A stretch of DNA of 64,000 nucleotides from Triglochin maritima (Eukaryota > Streptophyta > Magnoliopsida > Alismatales > Juncaginaceae), in assembly GCA_963682175.1 (NCBI GenBank), contig OY821775.1, positions 3,286,001 through 3,350,000 on the forward strand, given 5' to 3'. Each line of letters begins with the position of its first letter. Position 1 is the stretch's first letter. Of the stretch, positions 1-10,122 are shown in pieces. The notes below the pieces were generated by a model. The model worked only from the letters and a program-made list of their open reading frames with translations. It was not told where the DNA came from and searched no databases. A program made the position numbers and the translations under genes.

Positions 1-673
1 CTAGACATTGCCATAATATTACATTTCTTAATTTGATTGGTGTTTGTCGACCAACACATAAAATGTTGTGATTTGCAGGACTTGAGTATTTACATAAAAG
101 ACACATAATTCACGGGGATGTAAAGCCAGCAAACATTTTCTTAACTGAATCTATGGAAGCAAAGGTTGCGGATTTTGAACTGTTAAGGAATTTGGAAAGC
201 AAAAATGTTGCTTCATCATTAAAATTGGTGATGGGAACTCCAGGCTATCTTGATCCTCGGTAAACAAACATGAACCTGTAGAGACATTATCAAGTTTGAG
301 CACCAAGTCAATTATTTCGCTACAGTTTATAAGTTTTTTTTTGTATGGTAGATATGATGGTATAAATCAACTGGACGATAAAAGTGACGTGTACAGCTTC
401 GGTGTTCTTCTCCTGCAAATTATATCGGGCTTACCTATATATCTTAATAATAACACCCACATAAGCCGTTGGGTTTTCATGGTTAAAAAAGAGAACAGAG
501 CAGAATCGGTTTACCGAAACCTCGAAGGGAAAATTGACATCAAGATCGTCAAAACAATATTCGACTTAGCATTGAGATGTAGTGCAACTCAATCCCAGGA
601 AAGGCCAACTATGATTGAGGTGGTACAAATTTTGAAAACATTCAAAGGGGATTGGGTAAGGAATCGTGAGTAA
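1..673 (+). pseudogene. Receptor-like kinase fragment (LRR/malectin RLK type), C-terminal half of kinase domain
   Basis: Two kinase pieces are visible. Bases 3-71 read as the region before the hinge (HNITFLNLIGVC). After a gap that lacks the VYEY hinge, 80-259 reads LEYLH...HGDVKPANIFL...GTPGYLDP. A GT-AG intron (260-351) leads to YDGINQLDDKSDVYSFGVLL and RPTMIEVVQILKTF, stopping at 671-673. The order matches subdomains VI-XI of plant RLKs, closest in style to malectin-like LRR kinases. The catalytic loop has HGD instead of HRD, and the Mg-binding motif is DFE instead of DFG. With the lost hinge, this says dead copy rather than working kinase. The 3' end is repeated at 12514-12650. The upstream part lies outside the window. 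Confidence 0.75.
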
Positions 674-1149
674 CTTTCAGCGGCTTTCTACTTCGAACTG
701 TTTGCCAGTGAATTTATCTTGTGGTGGTGATACGTGAGTTTGATCCTGATTTTATTTGAAAAGCTTTTGATGTAATATGTATGATTGAAAAACAACTATT
801 ACTTAAATTGATCCTCAAGTTGGCACAAGATTTGCTGTCTCTCGACCCGAGTCCTCGTACATTTTTTCAAAGCATGATCTTTACCGAAGTCATTTTCCTA
901 TGGTTCTTCTCCATATTCCTGTCTCTTAAGATTGGAGTACAGACTTCAGTTTACCACTTCCACCTATATAAAATTGTAGATGTAACTTACACCAGAATTT
1001 ACAATAACATTTTATTACGTAAACAATCTAACATTCGGCAGTAGCATTGAATGGGCCAATATACGAGCACAAACGATGATGATACGCATGATAGAATATG
1101 AAACTTAATTCTTTAAGGCATACTTAGTGACCAAAAAAAAGAGGTCAAC
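674..1149. repeat. Non-coding 3' flank of the kinase fragment, duplicated at 12651-13090
   Basis: This spacer matches 12651-13090 almost base for base (for example the tracts around 700-760 and 12680-12760) and then diverges near 1100/13090. It contains no convincing gene; the small open frame at 781-1044 lies in duplicated untranslated flank. Confidence 0.7.
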
Positions 1150-1888
1150 CAGTTGGCAATTACCAGTGTAAATGTAAATTAAATAGGTAATGCAAGTCTT
1201 CCACCATCAAAAATTAGCTCAGAATAATCTCGTGCACAAAACAGTGACCTTGGGGATCACTTCTACAATCCGTGCTAAGGCTGAGCCAAAAAAAAAAAAA
1301 ATTACATGACTAAATTCCTGTACTGCTATTTTACACCCCTTTCTGTAGTCTGCATTAGTGGATCTTAATTGCATGACTTTTGTTTCCCCCTTTCAGCACA
1401 TAAATTATCCACGTTCAAATCTTGCATGTGTCCCTCCATGTCCTTCTGGTTGGTTGGCACATCGATGGCAAGAATGAAGAGGCAACTTGTTACTCCTGCG
1501 CATCCTCTTTAGACCAAGAAAATCGCTTCACACGAAGACTGCTAGCCAATCTCCATGACATCTCCAAAACATTCCCAGTCCTCCAGACCAGAAATGAGGG
1601 TCTCATCATCCTTGTAGTCAGGAGGCTCCAAGGGAAAGAACATGTCTTACTGAAGCATGTCGAAGGAATCTGAATGGTCGTAACTGTAATCAATATTATC
1701 AGATGAGCTTGCATCGGAAAATAAAGTGGAATATGAAGGTTTGAGGATTGAAGGAGAATCTTCCACTTCCTTGGTCCTTGGTACTATGGATTTTGCAAAT
1801 TTGGTGGAATCGGGAGTCTTGTGTTTCCATAGTGTTTGCGATTTAGAACCAGGTTGGGATCTCGCAGACTCACATGTAAGGAAAGTTG

Positions 1889-2762
1889 TGTTGAATATTG
1901 GTTTATATTTGTTAAGGCAGACCGGTGGAGGAGTTCGGTCAATCGTAATTTAACAGGAGCTTACGAACCATAGGGATTGGTCGACCGGTGTTGGACATCG
2001 GTCGACCACAAAACTCTAGGAACTTTAAGGATGTGTGATCGGGCAACCGGTGTTGGACATCGGTCGACCGTCAGGACCTAGGCACTTTGGGCATGCTGGG
2101 TTCGGTCGATCGGTGTTGGACATTAGTCGACCGAAATCCACCAGGGACTTTCTCGAAGAACAGAACGGTCGACCGACAGTGATTCCGGTCGACCGATAAG
2201 CGATTAGGAGCCGAAGGATAGCGGGGAGCGGTCGACCGAACTAGAGCACTGGTTGACCGAAATTCAACAGTCGACCGTTTGAGCAATCCAGGTTACCGTT
2301 GCCCACGATTTCTGTTCGGTTTTGCACGTTTTGAGTTGTCTATTTAAGGGATTGCTTAGCCCTAATTTAAATAGAACACATTTTCTACATATTTCCTTCA
2401 TTGAGAGTTGAGATATTAAGACTAGATAAATATCTAGACTGCTTTGGAGGACATATTGTCTTCATACACTTGTAATCTCGGTTGTTTCTCTTGTTGGAAA
2501 AACGGAAGAATGAAATGAAACCCACAGGAGACCCCCAAAGACATAAGTATGTTTCTGAACCTTGTAAATCGCGTGTGTGGTGGTTGTTTCAAGTGTGTGT
2601 TCGTTATTGTTTGTTCTTTTATCTTGTGTGTGTTTCTTGTTGCATTAAGATTGAGAAAATGTCAAAAGTTAGTATTTTCCGCAATCAATATTCAATTTTG
2701 TGTTTCGTTGTGTGCATTTGAACCATCTTCGTGTAGCGTATTATTAGATCTCCTTCCTAACA
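1889..2762 (+). mobile_element. Solo LTR (874 bp) with U3 palindrome array
   Basis: Comparison with the intact PIE1 exon at 30800-30830 marks the insertion exactly. The inserted DNA starts TGTTGAATATT and ends CCTAACA (TG...CA) and is flanked by AGTTG and AGCCG. The host sequence is AGCTG, so this is a decayed 5-bp target duplication. A TATA-like TATTTAAGG lies at 2341. About ten copies or near copies of CGGTCGACCG lie between 1978 and 2280, directly upstream of it. No internal retroelement genes are present. Relatives of the same family are at 4722-5095 (fragment) and 47862-49855 (solo). Confidence 0.82.
1978..2280. repeat. CGGTCGACCG palindrome array in LTR U3
   Basis: About ten full or one-mismatch copies of a 10-bp perfect palindrome are irregularly spaced (roughly 15-60 bp) upstream of the LTR TATA box at 2341. 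See also 8580-8772, 27020-27110 and 49039-49420. Confidence 0.8.
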
Positions 2763-3262
2763 AGCCGAATATGCCCAGCTTTGAGGTTGAGCCCCAAGAA
2801 AGGTTCAGATGCCACCCTGCACACATTCAGATAAAAATGAGGTTACAAGTGATTCTACCCCAGCATTACAAAAAGTAGATACACCTGACAGTATAAGTTG
2901 GATGCACTGACATTGCTGAAAAAAATATAAGATGTGTCCCATCAGGGCAAATATACATATGGGAGGACAGGAAGACCAGTGTAAGAATGAACGAAAACCA
3001 AATAAAACCCCAAAAACTTAATTACCTTGATCGCTGCTCACCAAGGCTGCAAGAAGATTTTAGATGATCCTTACGCTCGTCAGATTCATTTGCCTGTTTA
3101 GGACTATCCGGATTGCAAATTAGTAGACTAACTGTAGATGGAAAAGGAAATTCAGATTCACCAAGTTGATCCGGGAACTCAAGTATTATATCTGCAACGT
3201 CGATTTCTGACGTAACCTCTGGCTGACTGCCCAAGACTTGTGGGTCTTCTTGATCCTTTCGA

Positions 3263-4514
3263 GGGCATCCTCAACGGATGTTTCTCCCATTCATCACCCA
3301 CTCCATGATCTGGCGCACAAGTATTGTAGCTGCACCATAAATCGTGCAGCTACAGTTCAGTTCGCAACGAGTGATAAAATCCAGAATAAAATATTAGTGG
3401 GGTCATCTTACAAGACTCTTAGAGGCAGACGTGGATGTCCATGACGTACAACTTTTTTAAACATTGTGTTTGTCCTTTTTATACTTACGGTCAACCTATT
3501 TTAAACACTGGGTCCTTAGCGGGGATGTGTCCCCGGGGACCTGCCTGGGCGGCGAAACGCGTTGCTGGCGGTCCTATTCGTTGTGGCGCTCGTGTTCCCA
3601 TTCTTTTCTTTTTTAATTTATTAAATAATGCTAATATATTTATTTTAAGGTCATTTTAAATCTTTTTATAAAAAGAAATTTCTGAAAATATGTTTTCCAT
3701 TTTTTTATTTTTTTGAAATTTTTATTTTTTTATTATTTAACCCAGATATAAAAAAAAGACATAAAGAGAACAAAATGTAAGGTGTGTGGGAGAGATAAAT
3801 GATATAAAATTACATTTTATTTATACTTGGGCGTCCACAAAACATTTTCTATATAAAATTACATCAAACATTTTCCTAATTAATATTAAAAAAATTAATT
3901 TACGTAGTCGCATATCTAATATACATAGGAAATTTAGGAGTGGAGGGTGGTCACTCGCCCTCCCCTAAATCCGCCACTTTTCACAACCCACGTGGGTGGA
4001 TCTCACGTGGGTAAAAAAAATCATTTTTTTCCTTTTGTTTTTTATTATTATTTTGTTAGTGTATTTGTTAAGGTATTTGGACAAACGTACCTGCATAATG
4101 TTTCACTCACAAATGTATCTTATATAATATTATAATTTAATCCTACATTGTCTAAACATATTATTGTATCCCAAACTCGTATAAATATAATACTCCTCGC
4201 TCTCTTGTAGGGGTGTAAACGAGCGGAATTTCAAACCATAAGTATTATCTTATATTATTACTAAATACAAAAAAATAATTATAAATATAGCAATAAAAAA
4301 TTCTAACAAGTTATCGAGTCGAACCTCAATTTTTTTCGAGTTCGAGCGGTTCGTTTACCGAATAAAATTTGATTTTTTTTTGTTTTTCATCAAGATCATT
4401 TATTTTCAAGTTAAAGTAGAGACGAACGTTTTTCGAGTCGAACTATCGAAACGAACCAAAGTTGCCACTCTCTTCAAAAGTTTGTTCTCAATCACATTTC
4501 TCTCAATAGTTCTA
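3263..4514. other. Non-coding, AT-rich, with a hairpin and one hAT-type end
   Basis: I see no gene. An 11-bp perfect inverted repeat (TGTAGCTGCAC / GTGCAGCTACA) lies at 3325-3354. A GC-rich patch lies at 3515-3600. A hAT-style terminus TAGGGGTGTAAACGAGC starts near 4215 and is followed by TCGAGTTCGAGC-type motifs to about 4460; no matching second end was found. Confidence 0.5.
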
Positions 4515-4715
4515 ACATGAACTACGATGGAAGGGACGGTCTACTGGAGTTTGATCTGTACTTTGACATATATCTTTGGGAATCCATTCGCTTTCAGAGT
4601 GATTCCTCTTATGAAAAAATGGTATGAAATTATTGTGGTTGCCACGTCGGAATAACTGGGGACACCTTTTATTTCTGCTATTGAGGTTAGACCACTTGAC
4701 AACAATATGTACACT
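4515..4715 (+). pseudogene. Malectin-like domain fragment of a receptor kinase
   Basis: The plus strand reads NYDGRDGLLEFDLYFDIYLW, then after a frameshift EIIVVATSE, a stop, and LGTPFISAIEVRPLDNNMYT. These are signature stretches of the malectin-like extracellular domain of plant LRR receptor kinases (YDG...FDL and GTPFISALE.RPL). Frameshift and stop show it is dead. It is cut off on the right by an LTR fragment at 4722. A second copy of the same domain, on the minus strand, is at 28674-29182. Confidence 0.75.
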
Positions 4716-4721
4716 CAAGTG

Positions 4722-5095
4722 TGTGGCAGGGGATCTAATAATGCACTAGCACGATTACGAATTAAACGCATCACGTAAACGAATATTGATTGTGAAACTT
4801 AACTTCAGACCCTCTCTCAATCTTAATACAACAAGAAACACGAATAAGATGAAATAGACAAGCAATCACACAACACACCTGAAACAAACCACGACACACA
4901 CGTTTTACAAGGTTCGGCAAAGTGCATACGTCCTTGGGGGGTTCCTGCGAGTTTCCTTTCCTTTCAGCTCTTCTCCAACAAGAGAAGTCTCCGAGATTAC
5001 AAACGATTGGAAACAATATGTATCCCAAAGCACTCTAGATCTCTCTTTAGCCTAATCTCTCTCAAGGAAATAAATATTGTACCTCTCGAGTATTT
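4722..5095 (-). mobile_element. LTR fragment, same family as 1889-2762
   Basis: The minus strand matches the R/U5 half of the solo LTR at 2400-2762, including the stretches around CTTGTAATCTC and TGTTTCTTGTTG, and ends in a CA terminus at about 4722. The U3 half with the palindromes is missing; the LTR runs straight into Copia pol DNA at 5100, so sequence has been lost at the junction. Confidence 0.7.
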
Positions 5096-5099
5096 TCTG

Positions 5100-5525
5100 C
5101 TATTGAGATTGTGGCCACCGGCTGCCTCATATAGATATCTTCCTCTATGTGCATGTGAGGAAAAACTATCTTCACATCCATTTGCTCTAACTCCATGTTG
5201 TTCATAGTCATCATGGCTAGCAACACTCTAATCGAGGTATGTTTTACAACGGGTGAGAAGATCTCGTTGTAATCGACTCCTTCCTTCTGAGCCTATCATT
5301 TTGCCCCTTACCTCGCTTTATATTTTAACTCCTCCATAGGAGTTGACCATTACTTTTTCCTGAAGATCCACTTGTACCCAATCGCGCGTTTTCCCTTGGG
5401 AAGCTCCGTTAACTCCCAAGTTTGATTCTTATGAAGATACTTCATCTCTTCGGTCATGGTCACCACACACTTGTTTATGTCCTCCTGCTCAAGGGCTTCT
5501 TCGAATGTGCATACATATTCAAAGC
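5100..5525 (-). pseudogene. Ty1/Copia reverse-transcriptase fragment
   Basis: The minus strand reads TWELTELPKGKRAIGYKWIF, then after several stops VDYNEIFSPVVKHTSIRVLL and IEEDIYMRQP, the N-terminal part of a Copia RT domain. It has stops and frameshifts and lacks the YVDD box, so it is a dead fragment. Its position next to the LTR fragment suggests both come from one collapsed element and ties the palindrome-bearing LTR family to Copia. Confidence 0.8.
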
Positions 5526-5539
5526 ATAGTTGGATTACA

Positions 5540-5796
5540 AACTTATTTTAATTAATCTCTTCTTTATCCATGCACAGAATAGGCTATCATCATTATGAAA
5601 GGGGTTACAAATCCTCTGGATCTGACCCAACTAAATCCCTATATAAAGGGACTCAATACTTGTAACATTATTCATTTCAATAACAGGTAATAACAAACCT
5701 TCTTCTTCTTCTACCTCTCCGCCTCCATCTCTGGGTTCTCCACCGTCCTCGCGTTTCTCGTCAAATGCTTCGACCACCTAACAATCAAGAATTCTA
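5540..5796 (+). other. Possible LTR remnant
   Basis: A TATATAAAGGG box at about 5640 is followed by a CT-rich leader, in the style of a retroelement LTR. The sequence stops where kinase-homologous DNA (about 5796-5817) begins. Ends and target duplication could not be fixed. Confidence 0.3.
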
Positions 5797-5971
5797 CAAA
5801 CATCGTCAAAAAAATACTGAACTGCTATTCGTCGTCGTAAAACTACTTAAATCGCCCGCAAGATTACAATTTTGCCCATCTACCCTTTCTACTAATATAA
5901 CATTATAACTCCTCATTTCACTCTTTTAACACAACTTTCTTTTCATATCACTCTTCTATTCACCACATAAA

Positions 5972-7089
5972 ATGTCTCGGAGGCCAGGAAAAGAACCAGC
6001 GGAGACCCCTGACTACTAACATCTGGTAAATTACCTAGTTTATTTCAATTACTTTAAAAAAAACATTTTTGAGTCGGGCGTCCGCGGGAGCCGCCCGACC
6101 CAACGAGAGGGCGGTTCTCGCGACCGCCCGATCGTTGGGTTGGGCGGCTCCCGCGGACGCCCGACCCAAGGAACAGACGTTTGCGGGAGATGTCTCCCAC
6201 GTAGGGTAGGCGTCTCCCGCAGACGCCCGGGTTTTTTTTTTTAATTTTTTGTTAAAATTGATTATAAATTGTGATAAAATTTAAATAAATTGAATATTAT
6301 GTTAATAATGAGTTAAATTAGTTTAGTAAATCGTTTATTGATTATAAATTGTGATAATTAATAAATAAATTGATTATTATGTTAGTAATTAGTTGTGTAC
6401 GATTTTAGTAAATGATTATTGATTAATTGTGATAATTGCTAAATAAATCGATTATTAAGTTAATAATTAGTTTAATTATTTTAGTAAATCCATTAATAAA
6501 TTTGTATTTTTAAAATTGAATTAATAGTCATCGGGTTACCGTGGAGGAAAAGGGAAATCAATTCCCTTACGCGCGGTACGTAGTATAGCAGACGAGTCAG
6601 GTCCTCGTCATCCACGTACACGTGGTATTTCTGCTTCAGTTAGGAGAGAGAGAGATCTGTTACGTCGTCGTCAGACACCTGGAGAGTCTTTCGACGACGA
6701 GGATGATTCAGATGAGGCGAGGAGTCACGACGACAGTGACGATGGGGCCGATACGACTTGGGGCCACAGGAGGAGGCGGTACATCAGTCTGGTCGAGGAC
6801 GGTATCATTCCGAGACCGGAGAGACCATTGGATAGGACATGTGCCGATGCGGTAAGTTTATCTAATTTTATTTTTAATTGTAAAGTATATTTTGTTATTG
6901 TAAGCTAATTTTTATTTTACATACAGTGGATGAGTAGGGCGATACGGTGTACGCAGTCGTTCTTGCGAGAGAGAGACATCATGCCGACTGAGGCGACGAG
7001 ACTTGCATGTACAGATTGGGATCGCCTGATCGAGGATTGGAACAGCCAGTTGGGCATTTCGGATCATGATTCAGATGCTGAGCTGTAGT
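5972..7089 (+). pseudogene. Uncharacterised plus-strand MULE gene
   Basis: A short first exon starts with ATG at 5972 (MSRRPGKEP) and ends near a GT donor at about 6034, but contains a TAA. The equivalent exon in the derivative element (48050-48084, MSQRKPRCTRI) is open. The second exon, about 6529-6852, reads an arginine- and acid-rich protein (RDLLRRRQTPGESFDDEDDS; GHRRRRYISLVEDGIIPRPE). The third exon, about 6928-7089, reads WMSRAIRCTQSFLRERDIMP and ends DHDSDAEL, stop. I do not recognise the family. Opposing orientation to the transposase and conservation of the first exon in two elements suggest an element-encoded accessory protein, but this is inference. Confidence 0.55.
6074..6164. repeat. 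Near-perfect GC-rich hairpin, first intron of plus-strand MULE gene
   Basis: The 33-bp arms (6074-6106 and 6132-6164) match with one mismatch, and the loop carries a further stem (GGGCGGT / ACCGCCC). A second, weaker hairpin with the core TTGCGGGAGA follows at about 6176-6227. Both contrast sharply with the AT-rich surroundings. Confidence 0.9.
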
Positions 7090-7367
7090 TGTCTTGCTTT
7101 TACTTTCGTTTTGTTGCACTGTTACTACATTTGTTGGTATTTGCTTTTGTTTATTTGTGTACTCTTATTATTTATTTCTGACGAACATATCTTCTACATA
7201 TTTCTTTGACTATCATATTTTTTAATATTTATTTTTCACGAAAATATTTTCAACTTATTTCTTTAGATATCAAATAATATTTAAATTTAAAATACGGTCA
7301 AAGAACAACACGATTTAAGTAGAAATACACGATATATTATACATTACAAAAACATTACAAATTACAA
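7090..7367. other. AT-rich spacer between the two convergent MULE transcription units
   Basis: Short AT-rich DNA between the stops of the opposing genes; it presumably holds both poly(A) regions. No other feature seen. Confidence 0.5.
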
Positions 7368-7913
7368 TCAAAATGTACCACTTAACCGGTTCCAATACTC
7401 CATCCTACTTTGGTACTGATCCTCACATTCAACAACACTCTCATCTCGCATTTGATACCATAAGGTCGCTATAGGAGGTACTGGGAAATCATCAAGTAAT
7501 TCCAAACGAATAAAATGTCTGTAACTCCCTAAATGAGCAATGACCAACTCTCTGAAAGGCCTCGTCATGGCAGACGGACACTCCCAAGGTAGAACAGTAA
7601 GACACGGGAACAACGAACCATCCGTTCCCACTGTGAAATACATGACCGCACACTTGTAAAAATTAGCAATAGGAAACAAGTCGGATCAAACCTCCATATA
7701 ATGATCATCGCCACAAACTCCCCCGCCCCAATCAATTCGTTGACGAGCCTCTCTCACATTGCCGAAATAGACACTCTCATATATAGGCTGTGCACATATC
7801 TCATTAGAAATTGCACGACGGGCGTACGACCAGTTCTCCTGACCACCATGAAAGACATCGGCAACACATCGAAATCCACAGTTGCCATCAGCACGTACGT
7901 CATTCCACCTTTC
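7368..7913 (-). pseudogene. OTU-family cysteine-protease module of the MULE
   Basis: An exon with an acceptor TTTCAG just before 7913 starts ERWNDVRADGNCGFRCVADV. DGNC carries the OTU catalytic Cys, and GGQENWSYARRAI follows as in plant OTU-MULE proteins. A later RHFIRLELLDDFPVPP gives the likely catalytic His. The frame is open for 182 codons except for one TGA near 7690, and it ends at 7368. OTU proteases cleave ubiquitin linkages; in a transposon the role is unknown. It lies downstream of the transposase on the same strand, separated by an intron that now holds LTR-type DNA, so it was probably the C-terminal part of one long protein or a co-transcribed unit. The stop and the disrupted upstream join make it non-functional here. 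Confidence 0.75.
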
Positions 7914-8094
7914 CTGAAATGGAAAAATGTGTAGGATTTCATGTTTAATTACACATATATATTTTCGGAATTTTTTATGCGTAATAAGGATCTATTACAA
8001 TTTTCTATGATTTATTTCATGCATGCATTGGTTTGTTTCAATAACTAGTTTTAAAACTTTTATTAAAACAAACATGGGACTCCGAAATTCATAC

Positions 8095-9940
8095 CTAGAA
8101 GTTCTTTAAAACTTCTTGAAGATTCGGAGACGTTGAGGATGCTTGTTGCTGCGCCGGATGCCTCCGAGATTTCACCAAACTCTAAACAAGATTGAAGAGA
8201 GAAGAGCAAGCCTCTCAATCTCCAATAGGGTTTAGAATCTAATTACTAACCCCTCTTTAGTTCCCTTGAGAAGATGATCTCTTAAAAACTAAAACTAAAT
8301 TTAAGAATTAAGGGAATTTCGTGGAGAACTATGGAGAGAGTTTTTGCATGAGAAAAACAATAAATTAATTAAGGAGGTAATGAGATAAACTTGTATTTAT
8401 AAGTTCTCTCCAAATTACATATTCACGTGCAACCTCTTGCCCATGATTTCATGCAAACTTCCATCTAACCATCCATTATTTACTAACAAATAATCTTAGC
8501 GACGAATTAAATCAATTATGGACTAATTCCATGCATGATCTAATTAATTCTTAAATTAATTCTGCATTAACCGTCTGGAATGGTCGACCGTTTGGAGGTT
8601 CGGTCGACCGCTCGAACCAGGTTTCGGTCGACCGTTCGTAACAGGAATTATTCCATCGCAATGTTCGGTCGACCGACCGATTACATTCGGTCGACCGTTC
8701 GAACAGATGAAAATTCACTGTTATCGGTCGAGACACATCCGGTCGACCGTGCCCGATCGGTCGACCGTTTGAGCACTGTTCTGCAGACTTGTCAAATTTC
8801 GGTTTAATCCTTACAAAATTTGACATTTCGGGATTAGTAGTAAATTCACAACTTATGTAACATATTATCCTATACAATGATCAATAATTACACCCCATAA
8901 TATTTACATCACATATGAATTTAATTTAGATTCTGATTATGTTATTAATCACAACATAATTTTGATTTTGCTTGTTCACCCCATGTGTCATATTTTCTTC
9001 ATGAAACCCGACACATGTTATGAACTCAAAATCCTCATTTCTTGTTTCCCAGTTTTGTGGTGTGACCTATGGGAGGATCTAAACTAAGTTGGCAGTGATA
9101 TTAAGAGCTTAATATCACAAGCTATAAGCGGTATCTAGCTACACATTATAGCTCCCAATTAGTTAGATGTCTTAATTCCACTTGAACCAAAATCCGATCC
9201 ATTTAGTGATGGAGTGCACCACTTGTGTCCGTCCCTTGCCACATGATATTAAGAATACACACAAAGTAGTATTGTGTCATCTTTGTATTAGTATTCATTT
9301 CTTGATCTCTTTAAGTTAGTTATAAATATGTGACTTAACTCAAATCACATTGTGCACATTACAACTTTGCTTTATCAAGGGGCCCACTAATATCATTACT
9401 CAATTAAGAGGGGCAATGATAATCTTTTGACTAACTATCTTCTCCAACGAAAGTTATACTTAACCAACTAATGTCTTTACACTACACTCATTGATAGCTT
9501 AAGACACTGATCTAATTAAGAACTCCTTAAGCGATCGGATATAAGTCTCATATCAAAGGACCAAGGACACAATAAAATATTAATGACACAGAAACACATT
9601 CCTATAATATTTTACTTGTTAGGTCAATTCGGTATACAAAAGTATTATTTTCCTCTTTTATGTACTCGTGTTGTCACTCACTTGTAGAGCTACAATGATC
9701 TATGAGCAACACGACAATCTTAACTCGGTAATTGATGTCCCATGTTAATTACCATGATTGCGAATATCTTTTGTTTTATGTAAACCAATATCTTTTAGAG
9801 CTCTACGGTTAAGGACCAAGAGCCTCTTCCTTAACACTTCCAAAAGACGAATACCATAAACAAGGAACAAAATGATTTCTCATTCAATTCATAATAATTG
9901 ACATTTAAAAGTAAAACTTTTAGAACACATTCCCTTCAAA
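8095..9940 (-). mobile_element. LTR-type insertion in the MULE, minus orientation (limits approximate)
   Basis: DNA unrelated to the MULE separates the OTU exon from the rest of the transposase. Read on the minus strand it has LTR character: a long U3, the palindrome array (8580-8772), a TATAAATAC-like box near 8395, and a CT-rich leader near 8350. It ends in sequence (ACCAAACTCTAAACAA and neighbours, plus strand) also found at about 22820 and 23790. No gag or pol is visible. I could not find a convincing target duplication, so the exact ends are uncertain. Confidence 0.5.
8580..8772. repeat. CGGTCGACCG palindrome array
   Basis: About eight full or near copies (for example at 8581, 8600, 8624, 8665, 8688, 8740, 8758) lie 180-380 bp upstream of the minus-strand TATA-like box of the insertion. 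Confidence 0.8.
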
Positions 9941-10122
9941 ATGATTCCTGGCAGTCTATCATTATATGGGAAGTTGTCCACGTCAATCCGTCCCGACACT
10001 GTAAGATAGGTAAATAACAATTCTTTAAAACAACAAAATTAGGAGATAATATATTCAACCCCATTTAGATTACTGATATATATTAAATAACATAACAACA
10101 AAGATATCGACATACCAGAAGA

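Larger units (their letters stand above)
1150..3262 (-). pseudogene. Duplicated 3' end of the PIE1 gene
   Basis: This block aligns with 30043-31305: 3' flank, last exon, last intron and part of the preceding exon of PIE1. On the minus strand it keeps recognisable C-terminal peptides such as DMFFPLEP and ISGLEDWE in 1490-1714, and SQPEVTSEIDVADIILEFPD in 3022-3234. Homology ends abruptly at about 3262, in the middle of the penultimate exon. No ATPase region is present, so the copy cannot make PIE1. A solo LTR splits its last exon at 1889-2762. Confidence 0.85.
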
